Positions 36,356 through 46,562 of a stretch of 64,000 nucleotides of DNA are shown in pieces; positions within the stretch are counted from its first letter, which is position 1; every line of letters starts with the position of its first letter. Both the position numbers and the translations under genes were made by a program. The notes below the pieces were generated by a model. That model saw only the letters and a list, made by a program, of their open reading frames with translations. It was not told the DNA's origin and did not search any database. Location: assembly GCA_039000515.1 (NCBI GenBank), contig JBCFYV010000220.1, forward strand, positions 1 through 64,000, given 5' to 3'. The stretch is from Timema cristinae. Taxonomy: Eukaryota; Arthropoda; Insecta; Phasmatodea; Timematidae.

Positions 36356-36361
36356 TAAGTG
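36356..36361. repeat. Left 6-bp target-site duplication TAAGTG
   Basis: TAAGTG directly abuts the terminal AGTAGTGTGGGCGG at 36362 and is repeated at 51304-51309 directly outside the opposite end. Confidence 0.88.
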
Positions 36362-36404
36362 AGTAGTGTGGGCGGAGTATGGCCCCAATTTGACCTTTGA
36401 CCCC

Positions 36405-36600
36405 AATTTTTGTGACGTAATCATTGCGTGTTATGTTGCAACATCCTGTTTGAGTACCGTGACCTACTTTCCTCTGATTGGCTGCTATAAATAGCCTCCT
36501 TCCCCCCACCAATTTTGACCTGCTTTCCACATCCGCCTCCCCCCTCCCCCCTCGACTACCAACCCTGGACATGTTGGTTCTTGATGATTGTTAATAGATA
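36405..36600 (+). promoter_or_regulatory. Outer CCAAT/TATA module, left arm
   Basis: TGACGTAATC (ATF/CRE-like) near 36411, GATTGG (reverse CCAAT) near 36476 and TATAAATA at 36486-36493, followed by a C/T-rich stretch and CCCTGGACATGTTGGTT. It recurs near 36905-37010 without the outer part. A diverged copy at 55059-55290 marks a second element. Confidence 0.65.
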
Positions 36601-36730
36601 TTGAGGTCATTGCCCTGGGAAACGGGGTTTTACCCTGGCGCCAGTATGTCGGGCAGACAAGACAAGAATAGATATTGAGGTCATTGCCCCGGGCAACGGG
36701 GTTTTCCCTGGCGTCAGTTTGACGGAGGGC
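36600..36730. repeat. CTGGCGCCAG palindrome modules, outer set, left arm
   Basis: The palindrome CTGGCGCCAG near 36635 is joined to GTATGTCGGGCAGACAAGAC, AGAATAGATATTGAGGTCAT and CCGGGCAACGGGG. A second module ends in CTGGCGTCAG near 36710. Confidence 0.75.
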
Positions 36731-36904
36731 TCGGCACGAAGCTTGCGCTATGACTGACAAGCCTAGAATGAACATCGGCTCTTCTGTCACAAGCCTCTGT
36801 CCCGGAACAAGCAGCAAGAACCTTGCGCTATGGTGCTTTGTGGTAGAGTGTGGTAATTTGTTCCAGAAACCTCCCTCCTCCTTCGCCACCCTGACGCCAT
36901 GTTT

Positions 36905-37010
36905 GAGTGACCTACTTTCCTCTGATTGGTTGCTATAAATATCCTCCTTCCCACACCAATTTTGACCTGCTTTCCACATCCGCCTCCCCCCTCGACTACC
37001 AACCCTGACG
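36905..37010 (+). promoter_or_regulatory. Second CCAAT/TATA module, left arm
   Basis: CTCTGATTGGTTGCTATAAATA, a near copy of the module at 36470-36590, followed by the same CCAATTTTGACCTGCTTTCC block and C-rich tract. Confidence 0.6.
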
Positions 37011-37790
37011 TGTTATGTCACAACTCTAGCTGACACATGCACAATCAGGGGCCTCGGAATACACAGTTAGGGGCCACTACCCCCGTCACAAGTCTACTAA
37101 AATTGGTTGTTTGGTAGCGTCTGTCGAAATGCCTGGAAATGTACCTCCACCCGCAGCTCTCGGACCGGACAACCTGGGTTTTTTCCTATGCCGTAATCAT
37201 TGCGTGTTATGTCACAACTCTAGCTGACACATGCACAATCAGGGGCCTCGGAATCCACAGTTAGGGGCCACTACCCCCATCACAAGTCTACTTAAATTAT
37301 TTGTTTGGTAGCGTCTGTCGAAATGCCTGGAAATGTACCTCAACCCGCAGCTCTAGGACCGGACAACCTGGGTTTTTTTCCTATGCCGTAATCATTTCGT
37401 GTTATGTCACAGCTCTAGCTGACACATGCACAATCAAGGGCCTCGGAATCCACAGTTAGGGGCCACTACCCCCATCACAATTCTACTAAAATTGTTTGTT
37501 TGGTAGCGTCTGTCGAAATGCCTGGAAATGTACCTCCACCCGCAGCTCTCGGACCGGACAACTTGGGTCTTTTTCCTATGCCGTAATCATTGCGTATTAT
37601 ATCACAACTCTAGCTGACACATGCACAATCAGGGGCCTTGGAATCCACAGTTAGGGCTGCTATCCCCCGTCACAATTCTACTAAAATTGGTTGTTTGGTA
37701 GCGTCTGTCGAAATGCCTGGAAATGTTCCTCCACCCGCAGCTCTCGGACCGGACAAACTGAGTTTTTTTCCTATGACGTAATCATCGCGT
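37011..37790. repeat. 195-bp tandem repeats, four units, left arm
   Basis: Units begin at TGTTATGTCA-type sites near 37011, 37205, 37400 and 37595, and the next boundary is at 37790. Each contains GCTGACACATGCACAATCAG, TAGTGGCC-type CCCTAA blocks, GTCTGTCGAAATGCCTGGAA, TCGGACCGGACAACCT and GCCGTAATCATTGCGTG. The period is 194-195 bp. Open frames through them are artefacts. Confidence 0.9.
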
Positions 37791-37796
37791 GTTATG

Positions 37797-38165
37797 TCCC
37801 TACCCTGGCGCCAGTATGTCGGCCCGACAAGACAAGAATAGATATCGAGGTCATTGCCCGGGGCAACAGGGTTTTTCCCTGGCGCCAGTATGTCGGGCAG
37901 ACAAGACAAGAATAGATATTGAGGTCATTGCCCCGGCAGCGGGGGGTTCTCCCTGGCGTCAGCTTGACGGCTCACGAGACAAGAATAGATCTTGACCTCA
38001 ACAACCTTGGGGTTTTCCCAATGACGTAATCATTGCGTGTTATGTCGCAACCCTGGCGCCAGTATTTCAGCACAACAAGACGAGTTGAGACAAACTTAGA
38101 TATCAAGGTCATCGACACGGGCGCCAGGTTGGCGGGCGGACAAGACAAGTCGAGACAAGAATATA
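37797..38165. repeat. CTGGCGCCAG palindrome modules, inner set, left arm
   Basis: Palindromes CTGGCGCCAG lie near 37805, 37879 and 38048, plus altered ones (CTGGCGTCAG near 37952). They are joined each time to GACAAGACAAGAATAGAT and GAGGTCATTGCC. They sit between the 195-bp array and the gene promoter. Confidence 0.8.
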
Positions 38166-38254
38166 TCGTGTGACGTCAAACGAGGGAGGGGGTGGCTATA
38201 AAGAGGGGTGCCCACTTGGTTGTCTATTTATAAACGTTTGTAGAGCGGTCCAAT
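38166..38254 (+). promoter_or_regulatory. CRE/TATA promoter of the left arm cassette
   Basis: TGACGTCA, a perfect CRE, at 38171-38178; TATAAA at 38197-38202; and a second TATAAA at 38229-38234 lying 21 bp before the ATG at 38255. The first TATA is the better placed one for transcription of the ORF. The right arm keeps all three. Confidence 0.7.
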
Positions 38255-38545
38255 ATGGACAAGTTACAGCATCTGGTAAATATCGTCGACGCGGTGCAGA
38301 CCGTCAAATTGTGTGATCTAGCCGTAGATCAAAAGTACTCGGTGGATAAACTAAAAGCCGTCAATACAAAGTTCGGGAGACGCCTAATAGCCTACCTAGA
38401 CGGCGAGTTTTGTGTATTTCTACCCTGCTGGTTTGGTACTCTTACAGATGAAGACGTGTGTGAGTTAAATAAAGAAAAACTGGTATTTACCTGCGCCGGA
38501 GTAAAACCCGGTTCACCTACCATTGTGAACTTTGAACGCGCTTAA
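38255..38545 (+). CDS. Arm gene 1, left copy: 96-residue protein, function unknown
   Basis: This intact 96-codon ORF starts at the first ATG after two TATA boxes. The protein has no signal or membrane segment. The N-terminal third is helical, and the middle is beta-rich with TKFGRRLIAYLDGE and VFLP blocks. That pattern recalls small OB-fold-like proteins encoded by repetitive DNA of several arthropods, a resemblance from memory that needs a profile search. A DEDVCEL segment and a short basic/aromatic tail follow. The right-arm copy differs at four bases, all changing the residue (F/L, W/R, L/Q, A/P). The next gene starts 81 bp downstream on the same strand with no TATA of its own, so the three genes may share a transcript. 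A role in DNA binding or replication is speculation. Confidence 0.7.
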   Translation: MDKLQHLVNIVDAVQTVKLCDLAVDQKYSVDKLKAVNTKFGRRLIAYLDGEFCVFLPCWFGTLTDEDVCELNKEKLVFTCAGVKPGSPTIVNFERA

Positions 38546-38626
38546 GAGACACGGCAGTTAACAACAACAACGGGCAGCGGAGCATAGGGGACTCTACAGG
38601 ACGTTTAGCTCTCAGGTACGCTCATC

Positions 38627-39456
38627 ATGCTTCGATCCGGCTATATTAATTTAATGTTTGTGGGCCATATGATGGAGGGGCGTGCCTATATGACGGGAGA
38701 GAATGTTCACAGTGTCGCGGTGTGTGATAGACAGGTAATTTACAAAGTAGAGGAGCGAGGCTACATAGAGTTTTGTGACTCTACCTGTCACACGATACGA
38801 GCGACGGAAGTACTACCCTACGAGAGAATCGTGGAAACGTATATGTGTGATGTAACGTGCGCCGTTTACAATTTCTGCAAGAGGGACGTGGTAGCTGTGT
38901 TACCCGACCTCCACCGCCACCCTTCTGAGCTCCACACCATCCGTCACCATACTTCACGCCGCCGCCGCCGCCGCCCTCAGAGAGACAGCCGTACACACCC
39001 CCAGAGTCACAGACGTGCCCAGCCCCAGAGTACCCACCACCTGAGTCGTCTACCCACCACACGTCACAGGCGTACCCGTCGTCAGAGTCATCTGTCTACC
39101 AGTCAGTAGAGTCACCTGCGTGCCCATCGTCCGAGGCGTCTACCTACCAGGCGTCAGATTCACTGGCGTATCCACAGTCAGAGTCGCCTGTTTACCAGCC
39201 AGCAGAGTCAGCTGCGTGCCCACCACCACCGCCGGAGGTAAAGTCTGAAGAACCTGTAAATCTCGAGGATTTAACAATTTACAAAAATTATAGGTGTAAC
39301 GCCCGCCACTACATACTCAGCCTGGGCAGTTTCGGTAACGTTTTCCTTCCAAAGTCAATATATTATTTGGATTGTAAGCGCTTTAAATCTAAAGCACGCT
39401 GTATGATATATCTCGGAGGACAAAGTGTGATGTTTAAAAGTGAATTAATAAACTAG
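38627..39456 (+). pseudogene. Arm gene 2, left copy: Cys-containing N-domain with Pro/Ser-rich tail, frameshifted
   Basis: The ATG at 38627 opens a beta-rich, Cys-containing domain of about 90 residues (YMTGENVHSVAVCDRQVIYK, FCDSTCHTIRATEV). One C is missing from the run near 38907 compared with the right copy, so the frame shifts and closes at 39109. Beyond it, the original reading can still be followed by eye through a repetitive Pro/Ser/Glu-rich tail to a C-terminal segment with YILSLGSFGNVFLP and a stop at 39454-39456. That last segment is lost in the right copy, so the two copies are broken at different places. I recognise no family. CAG|GTACGC just before the ATG could be a splice donor. 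Confidence 0.65.
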
Positions 39457-39554
39457 ACGTACTCTGCTGCTGCCATAGGAGCTAGTGGTGAAATTTTGAA
39501 AAAAAACGTTAAGAGCGAGAGTTTATTTCTTTTGCTGCATCTCCAATTGACATT

Positions 39555-39929
39555 ATGCCGTTTAAATGCTTCGTTTGTGATGGATCCTACGCAAAGCTAT
39601 CCAATCTTATTCGGCACAAAATTCAATGTCATCAAACTGCTGCTCACCAGGATACCTGTTGGGACGAGGAGGTATTATGCAGGGCGTTAGACATGATCGA
39701 GAAAGAGGAATACAATCGTGTCAAGTGCTTAAACGAACTTGAGAAAAACAAAAGTTATAACGTTGTGCTATCGGAAGAGCCCGAACCTAATGTTATTGTG
39801 CTTGAGTTTGTTGGAAGAGTAAGATTGCCAGGTAAAAACTGTGGAGACATTGTCAATATACACTCTACCGTCTCTCAACGTGTCTTGAACTATTTTGGAG
39901 GTGGCTCCTACTCATTTTCTAGATGGTAG
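39555..39929 (+). CDS. Arm gene 3, left copy: C2H2 zinc-finger protein, 124 residues
   Basis: The ATG at 39555 opens MPFKCFVCDGSYAKLSNLI, giving a C2H2 finger (C-x2-C-x12-H-x4-H, residues 5-26). A His/Cys-rich linker follows, then an acidic helix-forming segment rich in Glu and Asn. The last 47 residues include LEFVGRVRLP and NYFGGGSYS. Homology with the right arm ends near codon 78, so only this copy has that C-terminal part. The stop lies in the first of four 134-bp repeats carrying AATAAA sites, which suggests a real mRNA 3' end. A nucleic-acid-binding regulator is likely; the family is unknown. Confidence 0.65.
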   Translation: MPFKCFVCDGSYAKLSNLIRHKIQCHQTAAHQDTCWDEEVLCRALDMIEKEEYNRVKCLNELEKNKSYNVVLSEEPEPNVIVLEFVGRVRLPGKNCGDIVNIHSTVSQRVLNYFGGGSYSFSRW

Positions 39930-40436
39930 ATGTCTTTTATATGTATTGGTCAAAACACATAATATTGCTGCTTGTTGTGAATGTTTTAAATTAACCAATT
40001 GTTGATTGTCAATAAAAAAAACTAACAATAAAATTGACTCCTACTCATTTTCTGGCTGGTAGATGTATTTTATATATTGGTCAAAAGACCAAAATAATAT
40101 TGCTGCTTGTTGTGAATGTTTTAAATTAATCAATTGTTGATTGTCAATAAAAAGACTAACAATAAAATTGACTCCTACTCATTTTCTGGCTTGTAGATGT
40201 ATTTTATATGTATTGGTCAAAAGACCTAAATAATATTGCTGCTTGTTGTGAATGTTTTAAATTAATCAATTGTTGATTGTCAATAAAAAGACTAACAATA
40301 AAATTGACTCCTACTCATTTTCTGGCTGGTAGATGTATTTTATATGTATTGGTCAAAAGACCTAAATAATATTGCTGCTTGTTGTTGTTGTTGTTTTAAA
40401 TTAATCAATTGCTGATTGTCAATAAAAAAAACTAGC
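39905..40436 (+). repeat. Four 134-bp tandem repeats with polyadenylation-type signals
   Basis: Units start at CTCCTACTCATTTTCT near 39905, 40038, 40172 and 40308. Each ends in TTGTCAATAAAAA..ACTAACAATAAAATTGA, so AATAAA occurs up to twice per unit. The first unit includes the end of arm gene 3. Confidence 0.85.
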
Positions 40437-42160
40437 TCTAAAATGTCGTTATTATTTTTTAAATCCTCGGCTGGACAATCAAAGACCTGAAGGAGACGCC
40501 AACATTGTTGTGACTTAGTTTGCTATCCAGGGATGAATTGCTTATCTAATCCATAATATATATTTACGAGTATATCTTACCCCCTTAATGTGAACAAACC
40601 AGTACACGTACTAAGATACATATGTAAGCCAAAGTTTCCAGGGCTCGATTCCCGTGTGCAGGTGTATTTTTTTTCAGAATATGATATGTATTAAATGGTG
40701 AAGGAGAAACGCTACATATAAAACAGGCAGCAGCTTTCTCATCACGGCGTTAGGAAGACTGCCCGCTGCGCCAAGTGTCCAGAAAGAATGTATAACTCTC
40801 TCTCTCTCTCTCTCTGTGAAGGGAGACATGTATTTGTCTGTTAATCTATGTCGCGTGGTCAATGGTCAAGACGTCTAAGGAATCACTTGGCCGCGAGGCG
40901 TTAGCATGTCTGTCTGTCCCCCCAGAGTCAAGTGTCCAGGCTTCGATTCCCTGTATGACTGAAAATGATGGTTTAAGGGGGAGGGGAATGGGAACTAGTA
41001 CACCAATTGAAGCAAAGAGACGGTCTTGCACATGCCAGGGGTTCAAAACCCTATATTAGCCACATGTCATGATGTTTTTTCTGGGAGAGCGGATTCCCGT
41101 AAGGTGCTTCCCTGTCTCACTCTCCGTGGCTTCGTTGAAACAGCAACAATAAATTTAACGTTCGCAAAAATATTTACTTTTACAAAAAAATCACAAGTAA
41201 TACAATTATGAAAATCTTGAAATTATTTTAAATTAATATGTTGATGAAACTATATACGCTGATATAATATATAACATTTACACTAAACAAATTAGTTACT
41301 TAAACAGCAACCAAATATTTAATGTCCGAAAAAATATTTTGATCTAATAATAATATATTTACTTTTACAAAAAAAAAACAAAAAAAACCACAAGTTTTAC
41401 AATTATAAAATCTTGAAAATATTTTGATGGCTGAGTCTTACTATGTATTCAGCCTGTCTAGCAATAAGAGATTTGGCCTTCGCCAGCTCAACTCGTAGAT
41501 GAACGATTTCTATAGTACACAAATGAAACACATATATAAGATATATTAATTATTGTAGTTAGCCATTGAAAAATATTGAAAATAGCCCCAACTTAAGGGC
41601 CATTGAACAAATAAATTTGAACCAGAAAAGCCCTAGTTATGTCTCTGCACGTCAACACTAACTTCTCGTTTGAATCAGCTATCTTCAGACTATATCTTAG
41701 ATGAATTTTATTAATGTAGAACAAGATGGTACTATCTACAATTATTTTAACCGTAACATAAATAATAGGCCTACAACTATTTGTGAAATTAATGGAGATA
41801 TCATGTAGGCTAAATCAATTTAATTTAATTGGTATTCAAAATAATGTAAGGATTCTTATCGAACACTGTAGGTCATTTCTTTATCATTAATTAAGGTGCC
41901 GTGTTTCGAAAGAATAAGTTGAGATATTATTTAAATGGCAATTGTATCCATATCTCCTCTAGTAAATCTTGTAGTTATCAAATAAAGCCTAGCTAAATTA
42001 AGGCTTAACACAATCAAAATAAGTTAATATATATATAGACCTAATTTAATAGGAGGATAATTCTTGGAAACTAAGTTTTATGGCAAAAGTATATTACTCA
42101 CTGGGACTCTGAATAAATAGTTGGTTAAAATAATCATTTAACGAACCACGATCTCCCGTC
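40437..42160. other. Interior of the long-TIR element, AT-rich, with tRNA-like fragments
   Basis: B-box-like strings GGGCTCGATTCCCG (about 40641) and GGCTTCGATTCCC (about 40938) suggest worn SINEs. A CT microsatellite lies at 40798-40815. No polymerase or capsid-like coding is visible. Confidence 0.45.
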
Positions 42161-42290
42161 ACCGTCCTAGTTGCTAGGGTATATATACGCTGACATTATT
42201 CATAGTAAATGTATCCGCATTTGAATGAAGAGAGGTTGGGAAACCTACCCAGGAGAAAACCACCACAATTATACCATAGCTAGAATTACA
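42160..42290 (-). repeat. SINE family C fragment
   Basis: GTATCCGCATTTGAATGAAGAGAGGTTGGGAAACC and CCCAGGAGAAAACCACCACA follow the family C minus-strand body order. Confidence 0.45.
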
Positions 42291-42516
42291 ATAAAAACTC
42301 TCCGTCGACCATGTCATATTTTCGGTGCTAAGTTTATTTATTTTATTTAGAGTATATATAAGCTGACATAAACATTTACACTAAACAGTAACAAGAAATT
42401 TAATGTTCAGTAAAATTGGCATAATACCATCAGGTATTTAATATATTAATGTTATATTTATTGTAATATAAAAGAAGTGTAACGCCCAGATCTATGACAG
42501 CTCTCTCTCTCTCTCT

Positions 42517-42602
42517 ATCACACACACACACACACACACACACGGCGTATCGGTGAGCGATAGACATGTAATTTACAAAGTAGCGGAGCGAGGCTACATA
42601 GC
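42517..42602 (+). repeat. CA repeat joined to a fragment of arm gene 2
   Basis: After a CA microsatellite (about 42521-42542), positions 42552-42602 read GAGCGATAGACATGTAATTT and on through GAGCGAGGCTACATAG. This matches 38723-38770 of arm gene 2 at nearly every base. It is a short internal copy in the same orientation as the left arm. Confidence 0.75.
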
Positions 42603-42924
42603 TGGGGCCTTGAAGGTCGTTAAATCACATCGAGGAACAGAAATGTTAAATTTAAACATAATTCATTAACCTCCTTGGAGTTACACGACCTCATGAGTTC
42701 GTTTAATGTACATTTATTCAGATAAACAGGTGATCATATCAACTGTATCGAGTCATTTTAAAGCAATAAACGTAGTTGAAAACTAATATTACTCCGTCAA
42801 TATTTAATGATTATGATGATTCAAATAGTAATTACCTATTCTATTTTGATCTAAATTAGAAAGATCGGTTCAATGCTTCTCTAGAGAAAATGGGATTTGA
42901 TTCATATATATAGAGAGCTGTTTT

Positions 42925-43015
42925 AGAATAACCCTGCCTTCTTCACGTGAAAATATAAAGCTACGGAGCGCTTGATTAGACAAAACCATGGAAAATTCAA
43001 CAACAGCCACATCAG
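42925..43015 (+). promoter_or_regulatory. Possible TATA promoter and short first exon
   Basis: TATAAA near 42955 is followed at a short distance by ACCATGG (42988). A ten-codon open frame runs into ATCAG|GTATTT, a donor-like site. The arrangement resembles the short first exon at 57979, but no continuation was found. Confidence 0.25.
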
Positions 43016-43201
43016 GTATTTCAATTATCTTCTTTTACATAACTTAAAAAGTGTTTGATTTAATGTTCATAAACCATGTTTGGAGTCAACATTTTGGTCT
43101 AACCGGTTAGGGTCAATCCCGTAACTTCCTATAAATACTATCAACATTTATTTCTAAAAGGGAAACTTGAACGTAATTATCTGGTGAACTGGAACAAATT
43201 T

Positions 43202-43428
43202 ATTATTATTATTTAACACAACAGCTTACTACCCCCGTTCGCCTTATATGCTTAAGTACTAATGTATTAGGAATTTGAAAGGTTGAATTTAGAGGAAGTA
43301 AACACACATTTGCGCGGTGTGAGAGTGGAAAAAAAACTAACCTTATTTCACCCACACAAGATTCGAGGGAGGGAATCCTTAAATCAGTGGACGGATACTC
43401 TACCAACTAAACTAAGGTGTCGGGTTAA
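43202..43428 (-). repeat. SINE family C
   Basis: The shared tail CTTACTACCCCCGTTCGCCTTATA, body AGGAAGTAAACACACATTTG and reversed B box AAGATTCGAGGGAGG. Confidence 0.6.
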
Positions 43429-43824
43429 ATGGGTACCCTGGGAGTGTTTGTTTGACATTGCAACAGAAAACTTAAGACCCTTAGAGTTGAGGGGATTGTT
43501 TGATGTTTAGGTTACTTTACAGATGTTGCGAGGAAAGCCTACTTAACGGTTTCTACACCGATACAATAAACAACAGTGGGAGAAATCACCTTAATATTTT
43601 CCCTGGCTGTGATTTACATGAGTAGGCCAGTAGGAATGGTATGCGTCACCGCCTGGAAGTCAGAAAGATGTTTACATGCTAGGAATGCGTAGACGACACA
43701 TAACGTACATATAGATGTGAAATTACTTTTACTCTTTGTGTCAAAATAGTAATATAGTTGAATGATAAAGCCTGCAGTTGAAACGCTCAAAATTGTAATG
43801 AAGTGTAACAATAATAAAAATAAT

Positions 43825-44080
43825 ATTTAGCAGCGCGTATTACTACCCGTTCGGTTTATACGCTTTAAGTACTAATTACGCTAAAGGATTAGGAATTGGG
43901 AAGGTTTAATTAGATGAAGTGAACCTGCATTTGCGTGGAGGGAGAGTGGAAAACCATTTAGGAAAAACCACCCACAGTTCACCCGACCGAGATTCAAAAC
44001 TCGATCTCCCCGTCCTCAGCAGTCGAGCTCAGCACGACTAGCGCGTTAGCCAACTACGCCAGCGATGCGCGGTTCCCAGG
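43825..44080 (-). repeat. SINE family C, near full length
   Basis: ATTACTACCCGTTCGGTTTATACG tail, GTGAACCTGCATTTGCGTGG body, and GACCGAGATTCAAAACTCGATC reversed B box. Confidence 0.7.
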
Positions 44081-45049
44081 CACAGGCAGACATTTACACT
44101 TTATAAAGTTTAAAATCAAATCGATAGTTAATTGCTCTTTCCGTTATCATACACAATATTTATAAATTAGCATAACCATTTTTTATATCTTAATCTGAAT
44201 CATATACCAATAGCTTTATAAAATATGTAATTTCATCTTACTTCTAATCTAAAATAATAGGCCAATTCTATGTCTCATTAAAGATATATTACAATGTTTG
44301 TTTTAAAGAAGCCATTTGTATTAAATTGTGTTTTAGTCAATCTCGTCAGCTGCACTTAATACTCAAAACAAAAATACACTAAAATGATCATAGTTCTTTA
44401 TTAAACGTCGTACCATAGTATTATTTGTATTCTATCAAATTATAATTCTTTTTAAAATCCAATATATACATTTTTAATTAATGACATTTTAAATATATTT
44501 ACAAGGGGGTGGCTACCAATATGGAGGGGGGCCAATCCTCCTCTCCCCAGGTTGGAGTTTTCGCAAGATTGGGTGGAAAAGCACGAGAGATAGACCTATT
44601 ATAACAATTATGAACATCAGAACTATATTATTATATTATCTCTCGTCATCCACATACCGTGCTATGAACTAGTATAGACAAGGCGATGTGAACTATACAC
44701 ACACAAATCTGAATGTGACTATAAACTACTGTGACATCATCATAATGCAACTAAAACTAACCACGAACGTTATCTCGAAAAACCATCACTAAAAACAAAC
44801 AAAAGTAACTCCATGGTGTGAGCCCACGAGTGAGCTGCAAAAACCACCACAACATTCTTGATGTATACATACATGACACATGTACAGTACATAGCTAATC
44901 ACACCATTCTCTTACGGGGTAGGCAAGAAACTGTGCAAATAGCTAAAATATATAATCCATCCTCATTTACTTTCCCCACACTTCCCTAGCCTTGAATACT
45001 CCCCTCGCTTCAACAACATCCACACACCGAGTAATACTTGATCTTTGAT
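44081..45049. other. AT-rich DNA in the interior of the long-TIR element
   Basis: 44800-44960 may be the 3' UTR of the LINE fragment that follows on the minus strand. Otherwise nothing is recognised. Confidence 0.35.
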
Positions 45050-45640
45050 TGTTCAAACACTTAATGTTTCTCTTTTACAAACATTTATATACAACATTTA
45101 ATCACGTATTACATGGCCTAATCCTTTATTTTGACACATACACACACATACACACACATACACATACACATACACACACACTCTATCTTTATACATTTTC
45201 TTCGCCATACGATCCACACTAATCCTCTCAACATGGCCAAAACAACGTAACACGGTTCTTTCACATTGCCCTATTGTATTCTCTTTCAAACCGCACTTCT
45301 TCAGCACCCATTCATTACTGACTCTGTCCATTCTAGATTTCGCTCTTACATTTCTTAGATATCTCATTCCAACCCCATTCATCTTGCTCATGTACGTCTC
45401 CTGATAACCCACGCTTCACATCCATAAAACAATGATGGCGTTAACACACTTTTATATACTGCCATATATGCCTCTTTAGATACTATTCCATTTTTCGCAA
45501 TAGTATATATACATCCAACTACTTTCCGAGATGCATTCACCCGTGTGTTGATTTCACCATCCAACTTTCCATTTTTACCAAACATTCTACCCAGACACAC
45601 AAAATAATCTCCTCTCTGTCCCCCTCACCACGAGTATGCG
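45050..45640 (-). pseudogene. LINE reverse-transcriptase C-terminal fragment
   Basis: Minus-strand reading: LGRMFGKNGKLDGEINTRVN (about 45600), the SLFYGCEAWV block near 45430, MRYLRNVRAKSRMDRVSNEW near 45340, and CERTVLRCFGHVERIS near 45230. The YGxExW and RWxGHVxR blocks are typical of the C-terminus of RTE/CR1-like LINE polyproteins. A frame change near 45405 and a CA repeat insertion near 45140 break it, and the upstream domains are absent. A related tail lies at 56915-57015. Confidence 0.7.
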
Positions 45641-46224
45641 AATAAATGACTGTGTGCATGTGTCAGCCAAACCTCTTACTGTTAATCGCCAATTGTTCGC
45701 TTTTTATAATCAAGCAATGAACAAGTTTCCTCATTTTGAAGAAATTATTTTTGTTTAGTACAAACACAAGCAATTATTCATGGCTTATGTAAAAGAATTA
45801 TACTCAAACTCAACTATAATTATAAATTAAGGCCTCTTCGACTGACCACTGTTATCCAACTATAAGCACGTAAGGGGGGTCAGTAGATTGGACAAATCTA
45901 GACAAATGCTCTGAGTATAAACATGTTACTGTTATCCGCATGAAAATATGTGTTTTATAATGTGCTTGGCGTTCATAGTCTCAGGAAGACAACGCCACCT
46001 AAGCTCATTCGAATTATTGATAGTCAAAAAATGCTAAACTTGCATTTTCAACTCCACAGATATTTGGAAGCTATCTATAAGTATGTTTATCAAAGGTGAA
46101 CACATGAACAATAATATTATTTTTCAACATTAGAATTTGAGTTTAAGATCTGTGCTAAGTAACACTTTGATGTACCCCACACTCCCCCCATGTAACAGTA
46201 TGTAGACGCTAGAGCTCACCACTC
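45641..46224. other. AT-rich DNA, no feature seen
   Basis: Nothing recognised. Confidence 0.4.
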
Positions 46225-46335
46225 CCCCTCCCTCAAAGTATTACGTGGTTTATGGATTTGTGCCGGGACCGAGGATTGAACCCCTTACCCCAACACAGAA
46301 GTCTGACACCTTAACCCTTGACCAGCAGGTCACCT
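46225..46335 (-). repeat. SINE family B fragment (head half)
   Basis: TGCCGGGACCGAGGATTGAACCCC followed by CAGAAGTCTGACACCTTAACCC and CAGCAGGTCACC matches the head of the copy at 23566-23846. Confidence 0.65.
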
Positions 46336-46394
46336 ATTAGTTGAGTTGGAGGAATTTATCAAATTAGAATTATTCGTTCTTGAATTACACGTAG

Positions 46395-46530
46395 CTAGGG
46401 ATAATATCTTTCTATCCGTTCAGGCTATCCGCATATTTACATTAATCGAGTGTGGATAAGGAAGGTTGTATGTACAGGGTATGTGCCAGCGTAGAGAGGA
46501 GGGTGTGAAACCCTTTAGGGTTGAGGGGGA
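46395..46530 (-). repeat. SINE fragment with family C-like tail
   Basis: TTCTATCCGTTCAGGCTATCCGC and AAGGAAGGTTGTATGTACAGG follow the shared tail/body order. Confidence 0.4.
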
Positions 46531-46562
46531 AGCGGGTGAAAACCTCAGTATATAACTTTTAT

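Larger units (their letters stand above)
36362..39787 (+). repeat. Left terminal inverted repeat (3.4 kb)
   Basis: Order outward to inward: tip, CCAAT/TATA module, CTGGCGCCAG module, second CCAAT/TATA module, four 195-bp repeats, more CTGGCGCCAG modules, CRE/TATA promoter, and three genes. Homology with the right arm ends inside the third gene. Confidence 0.88.

Noticed and set aside
37011..37790. CRISPR-like array
   Set aside because: The units are contiguous 195-bp tandem repeats without spacers, in an animal genome.
36339..37995. Several open frames of 60-160 codons across the arm repeats
   Set aside because: They follow the repeat units in arbitrary frames, differ between units, and lack sensible starts.
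38781..39062. Gly-rich minus-strand open frame opposite arm gene 2
   Set aside because: It is the complement of the Pro-rich coding tail; the sense frame is better supported by the paired arm and promoter.
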